NCBI RefSeq assembly: GCF_030546745.1
Contig: NZ_JAUOPD010000012.1
Location: 55,099-119,098, forward strand
DNA from: Thalassotalea sp. 1_MG-2023
GTDB taxonomy: Bacteria; Pseudomonadota; Gammaproteobacteria; Enterobacterales; Alteromonadaceae
Direction: 5' to 3'
Length of the DNA stretch: 64,000 bases
This document shows, in pieces, positions 9,101-17,597 of this stretch (its first letter is position 1; the number at the start of each line of letters is the position of its first letter). Made by a program: the position numbers and the translations under genes. The notes under the pieces were generated by a model that ran no database searches, had not been told where the DNA came from, and saw only the letters and a list, made by a program, of their open reading frames with translations.

Positions 9101-9130
9101 TACACTTAAGCCATGATCATCAGTATGCAA

Positions 9131-9178
9131 TTCAGTCCTTTGCTGAACCAACAAAGTAATAATAAAGCTCTTTGTCAA
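9131..9178 (-). promoter_or_regulatory. Possible promoter of the tRNA-like RNA
   Basis: On the minus strand a perfect -35 hexamer TTGACA lies at 9178-9173. The best-spaced -10 (TTTGTT at 9155-9150, 17-bp spacer) is poor. A small hairpin, TTCAG with CTGAA (9147-9131), follows before the tRNA 3' half. Transcription from here would cover the permuted tRNA and read toward the 478-codon gene. Confidence 0.35.
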
Positions 9179-9265
9179 AAAATCAATAGCATAAACACAT
9201 ATGAAATTGTGATATGTCTAAATTAATAGAGGAGTTCGCTGAATTTAAAAATATTTTTGTCCTAA

Positions 9266-9304
9266 AGTGAATATACCATCAATATGGTTTCTGAAAACCA
9301 CTAA
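9266..9304 (+). pseudogene. Remnant of a second fdx 3' end
   Basis: The last codons read YTINMVSENH then stop, against YTVNMVSENH then stop in the intact fdx. 21 of 23 bases match over AATATGG...CACTA. There is an in-frame stop at 9263, so nothing upstream is coding. With the similar terminator after it, this marks the right boundary of the inserted island. Confidence 0.75.
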
Positions 9305-9332
9305 GATATTTTAGTGTTTGGTTTCGAAATCT

Positions 9333-9369
9333 AAAAAAGGTAATAACAGTGATGTTATTACCTTTTTTT
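9333..9369 (+). terminator. Second, diverged copy of the isc-type terminator
   Basis: GGTAATAAC and GTTATTACC form a 9-bp stem flanked by an A run and a T run. The loop region resembles that of 4478-4511 (acagtgatg against gcagagatg). It can work in both directions and also lies downstream of the convergent chemoreceptor gene. Confidence 0.75.
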
Positions 9370-9468
9370 AATTGCGAATTATTAGGTTAGAAGTTAAAAA
9401 TTTATTACCTGATAAATTATTGTCATGTATCGCGGTTATTAAATCGTTCATCATTGTTTATTAATTAA

Positions 9469-11007
9469 TCAACCAAACGTAGTGCTCAGGGTTTCAATAT
9501 CTTTTGCACTTTTATTGACACTTTCTCCGCTTAAACTTACTTTATTACATAGTGCTTCATTTTCTTTAGACACATCATCTATACCAATGATTTGTTTATT
9601 CATTTGCTCGGCTACAACGCTTTGTTCTTCGGTTGCAGTTGCAATTTGAGATGTCATATCGCTAACGTCACTGATGCTATTCATTATATTATCGATAGCT
9701 TGCTTGATGGTTAAGGTGTTAGTAGAGCACTCATCTGCGTTGTCTTTGCTTGTTAACATTACTTTGCTCCATTGTTGCAAGGTATTTTGTAATTCTGATA
9801 CTGAGCGTTGTATATCTACAGTAGCGTCTTGAGTTCTACTAGCTAAGGTTCTTACTTCATCAGCAACAACAGCAAAGCCTCTACCTTGTTCTCCTGCTCG
9901 GGCGGCTTCAATCGCAGCATTTAACGCCAACAAATTGGTTTGATCGGCAATACCTTGAATTTCAGTCATAATTCCTGATATTTTTTCAACGTCATTTACT
10001 AGGTTTTCAGCGCTATTAGCCGCTGATTCTACGTCTAGTGCTAAGGCATTCGTTTTTTCTTGGTTGGCATTAATTAGGTTTGTCGTATCGTTACATTCTT
10101 GTTGAACTTGTGTCACTTTATCATGCGTGGTAACGGTGTTGTGACTGACGTCATTGATAGTGCTACTCATCTCCGTAATAGCGGTAGAAAACTGTCCTAA
10201 TTGATGATTTATGTTTGAGGCTCCACCAAGCATTTCATTTGATGCCAGTTTTAACTCTTCTGCTTGATTTAATAAGACTTTTCCTGAATCAAAGCTTCGA
10301 CCAAGTACAGTGCGAATTCTTGCTTGTAATAGCTCTGTTTGATACTGCATCAGGTTTGTTAACCCTTTTCCTGTAAAAATTAACCGGGAAGGGCTATCTG
10401 ATCGCGACTTAATGTTTTCAACGTAATTAGGAAAGGTAAATAACTCCTCTGAAAAGATTAATGCTATTAAGGCGAAACTAATAACAACGGTCGACATGAC
10501 GAGAATTGATCCAATAACGAACCAAGAAAAGAGTAGAGACGTTAGTAAAACAAGCAGTGCTAGTCCTCGTTTTAACTTCGTATTTGAATGAAAATCGATA
10601 ACACTCTTTTGATCATTTAATTGAGCGTATACATGTTGAGCACGTTGAACTTGTTCTGGGGTCGGTTTTACTCTCACCGATTGGTAACCAGTTATTTTTC
10701 CATTCTGAATTAATGGCGTAACATATGCGTCAACCCAATAAAAATCGCCATTTTTACAACGATTTTTAATAATACCTCGCCAAGGTTCACCATTTTTAAG
10801 TTTTTTCCATAGATCAGCGAATGCTGCTTGGGGCATACTTGGGTGTCTTACGATATTGTGATGCTGTCCAGTTAACTCGTCTAACGTATAACCCGCTACT
10901 CGGCAGAACTCTTCGTTTGCATAAATAATATCACCTTGCAGGTCGGTGATAGAAACTAACTGTTCATTATTTGCAAAATGAACCTCATTGTTGGAGGTGT
11001 GTGCCAT
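9469..11007 (-). CDS. PAS-domain methyl-accepting chemotaxis protein (Aer-like)
   Basis: A 512-residue chemoreceptor. The N-terminal PAS domain (about residues 15-115; [35 protein letters not shown]) resembles the FAD-binding sensor of Aer, so it probably reports redox or energy state rather than a periplasmic ligand. Two hydrophobic segments follow at about 148-190, with almost no periplasmic loop. The C-terminal cytoplasmic signalling domain holds the hairpin-tip sequence [20 protein letters not shown], which contacts CheA and CheW. It is convergent with the isc/island region and stands alone. FAD binding is inferred from family resemblance. Confidence 0.93.
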   Translation of the reverse strand: MAHTSNNEVHFANNEQLVSITDLQGDIIYANEEFCRVAGYTLDELTGQHHNIVRHPSMPQAAFADLWKKLKNGEPWRGIIKNRCKNGDFYWVDAYVTPLIQNGKITGYQSVRVKPTPEQVQRAQHVYAQLNDQKSVIDFHSNTKLKRGLALLVLLTSLLFSWFVIGSILVMSTVVISFALIALIFSEELFTFPNYVENIKSRSDSPSRLIFTGKGLTNLMQYQTELLQARIRTVLGRSFDSGKVLLNQAEELKLASNEMLGGASNINHQLGQFSTAITEMSSTINDVSHNTVTTHDKVTQVQQECNDTTNLINANQEKTNALALDVESAANSAENLVNDVEKISGIMTEIQGIADQTNLLALNAAIEAARAGEQGRGFAVVADEVRTLASRTQDATVDIQRSVSELQNTLQQWSKVMLTSKDNADECSTNTLTIKQAIDNIMNSISDVSDMTSQIATATEEQSVVAEQMNKQIIGIDDVSKENEALCNKVSLSGESVNKSAKDIETLSTTFG

Positions 11008-11371
11008 AACGGATCCCTGTTTAGTTTAATCTTTCCTGAGCCTATATTTATGTTTAGTCTTGTTTTTTGGTTTAGTAAAGGTTCTTGTCAAAAATTATTT
11101 TAACTATGAATATGTTTTTATTAATGTTTCATTGTATTTGTTGGAGGGTAGATCCTGAGATTTAAGTCGCTTATATGCTTTTTACACCATTTTAAAACCC
11201 ATTTAGTAAATGTGTTTAATCAATTTTTCTTCAAATATTAATGGTGTTTTATGCTGAAAGTGGCACAAAAGCACACTTTGTTTTTCGTTCTTTTACTATT
11301 GAACAAAGCCACGCTATCACGTAATATCTGCGCTGATTTAGGTGTCTTCAACGTGTAATGTCATAGTGAAT
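11008..11371. other. Intergenic region upstream of the chemoreceptor and riboswitch
   Basis: AT-rich spacer of 364 bases holding the promoters of the minus-strand chemoreceptor and the plus-strand cobalamin operon. I see no gene in it. Confidence 0.5.
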
Positions 11372-11550
11372 GAATATTGCTCATTGAAGGTGAAACGTGA
11401 AACTGGTGAGAACCCAGTACTGCCCCCGCAACGGTAACTGTGAGCAGCAACAAAACCACTGTATATAACAACGAGTCGCTAAGTTAGGTTCGTGAATATG
11501 GGAAGGTGTTGTATAAGCGATGAACAGGAGTCCGGAGACCGGCCTAAATA
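11372..11550 (+). ncRNA. Cobalamin riboswitch
   Basis: The conserved parts appear in order: GAAGGTGAAACGTGAAACTGG, GAGAACCCAGTACTGCCCCC, GCAACGGTAA, then the B12 box AGCGATGAACAGGAGTCCGG followed by AGACCGGCC (11516-11544). It lies about 190 bases upstream of the btuM-like gene, with the cobalamin genes following in line. Coenzyme B12 binding would lower expression. The exact expression platform between 11550 and 11738 is not resolved. Confidence 0.93.
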
Positions 11551-11737
11551 ATACTCGACAACTGCGGTGGGCGGTATTCAGGGCTGTAAATGGTGTGGCA
11601 ATACGTAATAAAAAATGCATTTTACGTAACACTGTCTTTAGCGTAGATGTTCATCATCCCCAACGTTAAACTGCTTCAACCATTCTCAACTTTGATTTCA
11701 AACACCGTGAAAATTAATTTTCAATAACGGGAATGTT

Positions 11738-12343
11738 ATGAAGTCAGTCAATACTCATTATTCAAAGAGCTTATTCATTGGGGTATTTGTTACCTTACTT
11801 TTACTGATGCTTGCTACCCGCACGCATCATTTTTCTAGTTTAAATCACCTGCCAAGTGCTTCTATTGCTATTTTTTTCTTAGCAGGTATGTATCTGCGTA
11901 AGGTAAGTACTTTTTGGTTTTTCTATGTATTGACTGTGGGAATAGATCTTGGATCTTCTTATTTTCGTGGACAATTTGGTGATTGCATTACAACGTCATA
12001 TCCTGCACTCGTCTTAAGTTACGGTGTCATGTTTATGGCAGGGTATTATACCAAGCCCAATTGGCAGAACAGCTCTTTAATCAATAACGCACTTAAAGTT
12101 GCGCTAGGGTTATTTATTGCGAGTTCAATTGCCTTTTTTATCTCAAACGGAAGTTACTATACGCTGTCAGGGAAATTTACTGATTTATCATGGGCGGAAT
12201 ACGCAACCCGTGTTGATAAATACTATTTTCGTTCTATTTCTAACCCTGTTGTTTACGTAATATGTGCTTTTGTCATTGACACTATTATTCGTCGTTATTT
12301 TACGGATAACAGTGTTGCCGTAATAGATAATAAAAGGGCATAG
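11738..12343 (+). CDS. btuM: BtuM-like cobalamin transporter
   Basis: A 201-residue inner-membrane protein with about six hydrophobic segments. The N-terminal pattern TRTHHFSSLNHLPSASIAIF and the lone Cys in FGDCITTSYPAL (Cys83) fit the BtuM family. These are solitary relatives of ECF-transporter S components, in which a conserved cysteine near position 80 coordinates cobalt and removes the upper ligand. The gene is the first after a cobalamin riboswitch and is 5 bp before cbiA, strongly supporting corrinoid uptake. The main alternative is another small cobalt or corrinoid permease. Confidence 0.75.
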   Translation: MKSVNTHYSKSLFIGVFVTLLLLMLATRTHHFSSLNHLPSASIAIFFLAGMYLRKVSTFWFFYVLTVGIDLGSSYFRGQFGDCITTSYPALVLSYGVMFMAGYYTKPNWQNSSLINNALKVALGLFIASSIAFFISNGSYYTLSGKFTDLSWAEYATRVDKYYFRSISNPVVYVICAFVIDTIIRRYFTDNSVAVIDNKRA

Positions 12344-12348
12344 TCATA

Positions 12349-13749
12349 ATGACGATAAAAGCAAAGCCCAATAATCAAACAACGCTTTTCAATACAAAAT
12401 CTAGTGATAATCGTGGTGCCAAGATCAGTTGCTCAGCATTAATTATTGCTGCTCCTCATTCCGGCAGTGGTAAAACTACTGTTACTGCGGCGTTAGCACG
12501 TTATCACCGTAATCAAGGGCGTAAGGTTACAGTGTTTAAAGTGGGGCCAGATTTTATAGACCCGATGATTTTACGACAGGCCAGCGGTGAACTTGTTTAT
12601 CAATTAGATTTATGGCTCGTGGGTGAACAGGGCTGTCAAGAATTGCTTTACCGAGCAGCTCTACAATCTGATTTAATTTTAATTGAAGGTGTGATGGGGT
12701 TATTTGACGGCACACCAAGCAGTGCAGACTTAGCAAGCTATTTTGATATTCCTGTACTTGGGGTAATTGATGCGAAAGCGATGGCACAAACGTTTGCAGC
12801 AGTTACCCATGGTTTAGCGAGTTACCGTGCTGAACTTCCTTTTTCAGGCGTGCTAGCTAACCGTGTAAATAGTGAACGGCATGAAGAGTTGTTAGCAGAA
12901 AATCTGCCAGAAAAATATCGCTTTTATGGACGTTTGCCGGCTGATAAGTTGATCACTCTTCCTGAACGTCATTTAGGTTTGGTGCAAGCCCAAGAGTTAA
13001 GTGATATTGATCAGCAATTAGATAAAGCTGCTAGCTTTATCGCTAATACAGCACTTACAGATTTACCTGCGAAGGTTGAGTTTTACGACGTAGAAAGCAA
13101 TAGCCAATATGATCTTATTAAAGGTGCATTGGTTGGTACCACAGTAATTATTGTAAAAGACCAAGCATTCAGTTTTATATATGCTGCTAATATAGCCTTT
13201 TTACAGCAAGCGGGTGCTGAAATTGTATTTTGCTCAGCGCTTGAAGATAAGCGCTTACCAAGTGGCGATATCTTATATGTTCCTGGTGGCTATCCTGAAC
13301 TATATGCTGAGAAATTGATGAACAATGTAAGCTTTTTACGTGATGTGGCTGCCTTCAGTGAAAGTGGTAAGCCAATCATCGCTGAATGTGGCGGTATGCT
13401 GTATCTTCTAGAACAACTGACAGATCTCGAAGGTAAAACTTACACAATGGCGGGTGTAATGCCGGGTAAGGCGAAGATGCAAGATAAACTCGCCGCCATT
13501 GGCTCACAATGGGTTGATTTACCTTTATCACTCAATAACCAAGAACAAGACAATGTAATGCGTGGTCATAGCTTTCATTATTCTTGTGCAGAAATAAACC
13601 TTGAACCATGGTGTCAAAGTGTTCATCACCCCAGTGAAAGAGCAGGGGAATATGTCTATCGTTATAACAATATTCTTGCAACATATATGCACTGGTATTT
13701 TCCAAGCAACCCGAAATTAACCTTACAACTATTTAAAAAGGTGAGCTAA
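12349..13749 (+). CDS. cbiA: Cobyrinic acid a,c-diamide synthase CbiA/CobB
   Basis: A 466-residue ATP- and glutamine-dependent amidotransferase that amidates the a and c side chains of the corrin ring. The N-terminal P-loop is APHSGSGKTT (about residues 35-44). The C-terminal class I-like amidotransferase domain has the nucleophile in AECGGML (Cys347) and GHSFHYS. It lies in an operon with cobC, cbiB and cobD. No corrin-ring methylases are present in the window, so it may act in salvage of incomplete corrinoids, or the ring genes may be elsewhere. Confidence 0.93.
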   Translation: MTIKAKPNNQTTLFNTKSSDNRGAKISCSALIIAAPHSGSGKTTVTAALARYHRNQGRKVTVFKVGPDFIDPMILRQASGELVYQLDLWLVGEQGCQELLYRAALQSDLILIEGVMGLFDGTPSSADLASYFDIPVLGVIDAKAMAQTFAAVTHGLASYRAELPFSGVLANRVNSERHEELLAENLPEKYRFYGRLPADKLITLPERHLGLVQAQELSDIDQQLDKAASFIANTALTDLPAKVEFYDVESNSQYDLIKGALVGTTVIIVKDQAFSFIYAANIAFLQQAGAEIVFCSALEDKRLPSGDILYVPGGYPELYAEKLMNNVSFLRDVAAFSESGKPIIAECGGMLYLLEQLTDLEGKTYTMAGVMPGKAKMQDKLAAIGSQWVDLPLSLNNQEQDNVMRGHSFHYSCAEINLEPWCQSVHHPSERAGEYVYRYNNILATYMHWYFPSNPKLTLQLFKKVS

Positions 13750-13792
13750 CGCGAGTGAAACCTTTGAACAATTTACGGGTAATAACGTTGTA

Positions 13793-14380
13793 ATGAACAA
13801 AACGCTCTTTTTTTTAGCGCGGCATGGTGAAACGATTTGGAATAAAGAGATGCGTTTTCAAGGCCACTTAGATAGTAAATTAACCTCATTAGGAGTGAAG
13901 CAATCACAACAAATTGCAAACCAACTTCAAGCGAAAGGTATCGATGCAATTATTTCGTCACCGCTAGGACGCGCGCAATCAACTGCAAAAATTTGCCAAA
14001 AGGCGCTAGATAGACCTTATCAGGTTGAACCTGAACTGATTGAACGACATTTAGGCGTGTGGCAAGGGCAGCGTGTTGAAGAGGTGGCGTTATTACCTGA
14101 TTATTGTGAAATATTGCAGCAGTATAGCGAGCTTTCTTCTCACCATGGCGAAAGCGCTGTTGCTTGTCATCAAAGAATTCAGCGGGCATTTCATCAAATT
14201 GCTAAACACTATAACGGTGGCAAAATATTAGTGATTTTTCATGGCGAAGCTCTTAGATGCTTTTTAGCGGGGTTAGGTAAAGTGACAAAGCGCAATGCTT
14301 ATGAACAATATCAAAACGGTTGTATTATTAAGCTTACTTATCACTCTGAACTTCCATATTTTCATTTAGAAAGTGAATAA
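13793..14380 (+). CDS. cobC: Histidine phosphatase, probable alpha-ribazole-phosphatase CobC
   Basis: 195 residues of the histidine phosphatase (phosphoglycerate mutase-like) family. The catalytic RHGE motif is at residues 10-13 (LARHGETIWN) and the second histidine at 150 (FHGEALRC). CobC removes the phosphate from alpha-ribazole-5'-phosphate or adenosylcobalamin phosphate in nucleotide-loop assembly. The role comes from the operon: 43 bp after cbiA and 2 bp before cbiB. A general phosphatase would look similar. Confidence 0.85.
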   Translation: MNKTLFFLARHGETIWNKEMRFQGHLDSKLTSLGVKQSQQIANQLQAKGIDAIISSPLGRAQSTAKICQKALDRPYQVEPELIERHLGVWQGQRVEEVALLPDYCEILQQYSELSSHHGESAVACHQRIQRAFHQIAKHYNGGKILVIFHGEALRCFLAGLGKVTKRNAYEQYQNGCIIKLTYHSELPYFHLESE

Positions 14381-14382
14381 CG

Positions 14383-15384
14383 ATGTCTGAAGGTTTAACG
14401 ACTGTTGAAACGCTACTTCATCCGTTTAGTGTCTCGCTAACGTTATTATTGGCATTACTGTTAGATACTCTATTTGGCGAAGCTAAACGCTTTCATTATT
14501 TGGTTGGTTTTGGTTATATAAGCCAAGCAGTAGAAGCAAGATTAAACCCGCACTATGCTGCGAAAGATAACATTGAGCAAGGTTTAAACCGAGGTGGCTA
14601 TGCGGTTTGTTTGGGTATTATTGCTTGGCTTATTTTAGTGCTCCCTTTACCCATTATCTATTTTTTCTGGCTTAATGATGTTGTTTGGTATCTACACATT
14701 GGAGTTGATGCTTTTATCCTTTATTTGGCCATTGGCGGTCGAAGTTTGAAAGAGCATGCAATACAAGTGTATCGACCGTTAATTAAGGGAGATTTGCAAA
14801 ATGCGCGCAAATTCACGGGTTACTTGGTTAGCAGAGAAACCGCAACACTTTCGGCACATGAAATGTCTAGAGCCACCGTTGAGTCAGTATTAGAAAATGG
14901 GCACGATAGTGTAATAGCGTCATTAACTTATTATATCATTGGCGGTATCCCATTAGTGATAATACATCGTTTAGCCAATACGTTAGACGCTATGTGGGGC
15001 TATAAAACCGCTAGATATTTCTCTTTTGGTTACGCTAGCGCTCGATTAGATGATGTTTTAGGGTTTATTTCTGGCAAAGTTTGCACCGTTTTGTATGCAG
15101 TACAGGGGCAACCATGCTTAGCGCTCAAAAATGCCTACCAACAAGGCAACCTATATAAAAGTCATAATGGTGGCTGGGTGATGTCAGCAGGCGCTACGGT
15201 ACTCAATCGAACACTAGGGGGGACGGCACGTTATCATGGTCATAGTGCTTTTTCGCCTGCGATGGGTGCGGGGAAGCCTGTGAATGTTGATGATATTCCA
15301 AGTAGTATCATTATTGTTAAGCGGGCGAGTATGTGTTTTTTTCTCGTTGTTTTGGTTTATCAGCTAGTCGCGAATTTTATTTAA
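14383..15384 (+). CDS. cbiB: Adenosylcobinamide-phosphate synthase CbiB
   Basis: A 333-residue inner-membrane protein with several hydrophobic segments and family motifs: LLLDTLFGEAKRFHYLVGFG near the N-terminus, SRETATLSAHEMSRATVES in the middle and SPAMGAGKPVN near the end. It attaches the aminopropanol arm (or its phosphate) to adenosylcobyric acid. It begins 2 bp after cobC and is followed 24 bp later by cobD, which makes its substrate. Confidence 0.93.
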   Translation: MSEGLTTVETLLHPFSVSLTLLLALLLDTLFGEAKRFHYLVGFGYISQAVEARLNPHYAAKDNIEQGLNRGGYAVCLGIIAWLILVLPLPIIYFFWLNDVVWYLHIGVDAFILYLAIGGRSLKEHAIQVYRPLIKGDLQNARKFTGYLVSRETATLSAHEMSRATVESVLENGHDSVIASLTYYIIGGIPLVIIHRLANTLDAMWGYKTARYFSFGYASARLDDVLGFISGKVCTVLYAVQGQPCLALKNAYQQGNLYKSHNGGWVMSAGATVLNRTLGGTARYHGHSAFSPAMGAGKPVNVDDIPSSIIIVKRASMCFFLVVLVYQLVANFI

Positions 15385-15408
15385 CTAAATGTTTACAAGG
15401 GCACTTTT

Positions 15409-16440
15409 ATGGCATTAACGCATGGCGGGCAACTTACGCAGGTAGCCAATGAGTACCAAATACCGATGCGAGACTGGTTAGATTTATCAACAGGAATTGC
15501 GCCTTTTAGTTATCCTATCCCTGAAATACCAGACATTGTTTGGCAACAACTTCCTCAGCCATCATCCGCATTAATTAGTGCAGCACAACGTTATTATCAA
15601 TGCCGCAATATATCTGTTAGTAGTGGTAGTCAGACTATTATTAGTTTATTACCCATGTTGTGGCTCAAAGAGAATTCGTCTTCAAAATGCGTTTTTTTAC
15701 CCATTAAAGGTTATAAAGAACATGCTCAAGCGTGGAAAAATATGGGCTTTAATCTTCAATGGTATGGTGATGAGTTACCCGCATTGGAACAATTGCCGCA
15801 GCATTGTGTATTAGTGGTAATTAACCCAAATAACCCAACCGGTAAATTATTTAGCCGTGAAACGTTAGAAAGATATCAAGAGTTTATCGAAAACCGTCAA
15901 GGGTTACTGGTCATTGATGAAGCATTTATGGATGTGATCACGCCAAGTCAATCAATGGCTGAATATACCCTCGGTCGTAATACCGTGGTGCTTAAGTCAT
16001 TTGGAAAATTTTTTGGTTTAGCAGGAATGCGAATCGGTTTTACCATTGCACATCAGCAGTGGTTAACTTCTATTGCTGAACACTTAGGACCATGGCAAGC
16101 AAATGGGCCTGCACAATTTATTGCCGAGCAAGCGCTACAAAATACCTTGTGGCAAGAACAACAACGAGAAAAGTTATCGCGCCAACGGCAAGTATTAACC
16201 ATGCTATTAAACAGATATTTTAATGAGGGTGTTGAAGGGACTGATTTATTTTTAACTGTGAACTTAGCAACCCCCCATAAAGCGGTGACCATTTATGATG
16301 GTTTATGTAAACAAGGCGTATATGTGCGGTTGACTGACGATCAACAATCACTGCGTTTTGGAATACCTAAACCAGAAGATGTTGAGCGTTTATCGCAGTC
16401 ACTTGGCAACGTAATGTTATCTATATCAAAATTATGCTGA
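15409..16440 (+). CDS. cobD: Threonine-phosphate decarboxylase CobD (class I/II aminotransferase fold)
   Basis: A 343-residue PLP enzyme. The PLP lysine lies in VVLKSFGKFFGLAGMRIGF; NPNNPTGKLF and DEAFMD are typical fold motifs. CobD makes (R)-1-amino-2-propanol phosphate from threonine phosphate for the CbiB step. Histidinol-phosphate aminotransferases are close relatives, but the position after cbiB under the cobalamin riboswitch favours CobD. It is the last gene of the operon and converges on the beta-lactamase gene. Confidence 0.88.
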   Translation: MALTHGGQLTQVANEYQIPMRDWLDLSTGIAPFSYPIPEIPDIVWQQLPQPSSALISAAQRYYQCRNISVSSGSQTIISLLPMLWLKENSSSKCVFLPIKGYKEHAQAWKNMGFNLQWYGDELPALEQLPQHCVLVVINPNNPTGKLFSRETLERYQEFIENRQGLLVIDEAFMDVITPSQSMAEYTLGRNTVVLKSFGKFFGLAGMRIGFTIAHQQWLTSIAEHLGPWQANGPAQFIAEQALQNTLWQEQQREKLSRQRQVLTMLLNRYFNEGVEGTDLFLTVNLATPHKAVTIYDGLCKQGVYVRLTDDQQSLRFGIPKPEDVERLSQSLGNVMLSISKLC

Positions 16441-16473
16441 GTTCTTGCCACTAGAATGCGCAATGAATACTTG

Positions 16474-17361
16474 TTAGTTAATATTTTTCTGATAAAAGTT
16501 AAAAATGCTTTCGCCAATAGCCGCAATTGCTTTATTTCGCTCTTTCATCGTTGCTTCGGTTTGGGTCAAGTAAATTGCGATGATAAGTGGCGTTTGATCT
16601 TCTGACCAAACAACTGCGGTTATAGCTCTAGAACCATAGCCTCCAGCGCCTGAACGATCTGCAATTGACCATTGTTCAGGGAGTACTGAACGTAATAGGC
16701 TTCCCGTTATTTTATTATCCATCATCCATTGTGTTAGCTGTGCTTTTGATTGCTGATTTAACACATTGCCATACAATAATGAATGCAAAGAGTTAACCAT
16801 GGCAATAGGGGAGGTAGTATCCCTTTTATCACCTTTAAGAGCTTGGTTTAACTGGGGTTCAATGCGATCAAGTCTAGTGGTATCATCGCCAATCTCTCGC
16901 ATAAATTGTGTTAACGCCTTAGGGCCTTGTATGCCTGTAAGCACTATATTGGCGGCGGTATTATCACTCATTGTCATTGTTGCAGAACAAGCCTGTTTAA
17001 GTGACATTTTTTTACCAACCATGTGCTTTGTGATTGGTGACCAATAGATTAAATCGCTTTTAGTGATCAGCATGGAAGTGTCAAAAGTTTGCCTATTTTT
17101 TTCTACGTCAGCGAGTAATTTTGCACATGCGAGCACCTTAAATGTGCTCATTAATGGGAAGCGGGAGTTGCCGTTATAGTGCCATAACTTTTGTTTGTCC
17201 ACATCAAAGATGGCAACGCCAATCTCTGCGTTCATTACACGTTTTTGTTTTTCTATCTGATTAACTATCGTATTTTGAGCTGAAGTCATCGCGGAAGTAG
17301 TAAAGCTAAGCAATAATAAAGCGGTACAGATACGGCCATTAGTTAGGATAGAAAGTTTCAT
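16474..17361 (-). CDS. Class A beta-lactamase, CARB-like
   Basis: A 295-residue periplasmic serine beta-lactamase with an N-terminal signal peptide (about residues 1-28). Active-site motifs: STFK at 72-75, SDN at 132-134, Glu168 in RIEPQLN, and RSG at 236-238. In most class A enzymes the last motif is KTG or KSG. Arg at this place is the mark of carbenicillin-hydrolysing CARB/PSE enzymes. Cys79 and Cys125 could form the usual disulfide. No resistance-transfer elements are nearby, so it looks like a resident chromosomal gene. Substrate range is inferred only. Confidence 0.93.
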   Translation of the reverse strand: MKLSILTNGRICTALLLLSFTTSAMTSAQNTIVNQIEKQKRVMNAEIGVAIFDVDKQKLWHYNGNSRFPLMSTFKVLACAKLLADVEKNRQTFDTSMLITKSDLIYWSPITKHMVGKKMSLKQACSATMTMSDNTAANIVLTGIQGPKALTQFMREIGDDTTRLDRIEPQLNQALKGDKRDTTSPIAMVNSLHSLLYGNVLNQQSKAQLTQWMMDNKITGSLLRSVLPEQWSIADRSGAGGYGSRAITAVVWSEDQTPLIIAIYLTQTEATMKERNKAIAAIGESIFNFYQKNIN

Positions 17362-17597
17362 GATTCATTCTCTTTAATGCAGGTATTGCTAGTATATCGC
17401 TATGTTTGAGAAATGTTATGTTCAACTGATGATGAAAAATGATCAAATGTGTCAATTCAATTGAAAAACCATTTAATATGTTTTGCTCCTCAACAAGAGT
17501 ATGTAGATAAACATTAGCACTTAAGGGAGCACCGAGGCAGTAAGTAATAATATCTAATTAGTACGAGGAATAACTTAGCGGAATTGGAACTTTTGCG

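Noticed and set aside
8920..9180. Self-splicing group I intron in permuted intron-exon form
   Set aside because: I found no P/Q/R/S core elements in the short flanks, and the base before the 3' exon is not the required G for any obvious junction.
4454..9270. Integron cassette array
   Set aside because: No integrase and no convincing attC core sites; one gene is in the opposite direction. The 13-base repeat is too weak as evidence.
9266..9304. Small coding gene
   Set aside because: Only 13 codons after an in-frame stop, and it matches the fdx C-terminus; it is a remnant.
11381..11632. 83-codon minus-strand open frame
   Set aside because: Lies across the cobalamin riboswitch on the opposite strand; no support as a gene.
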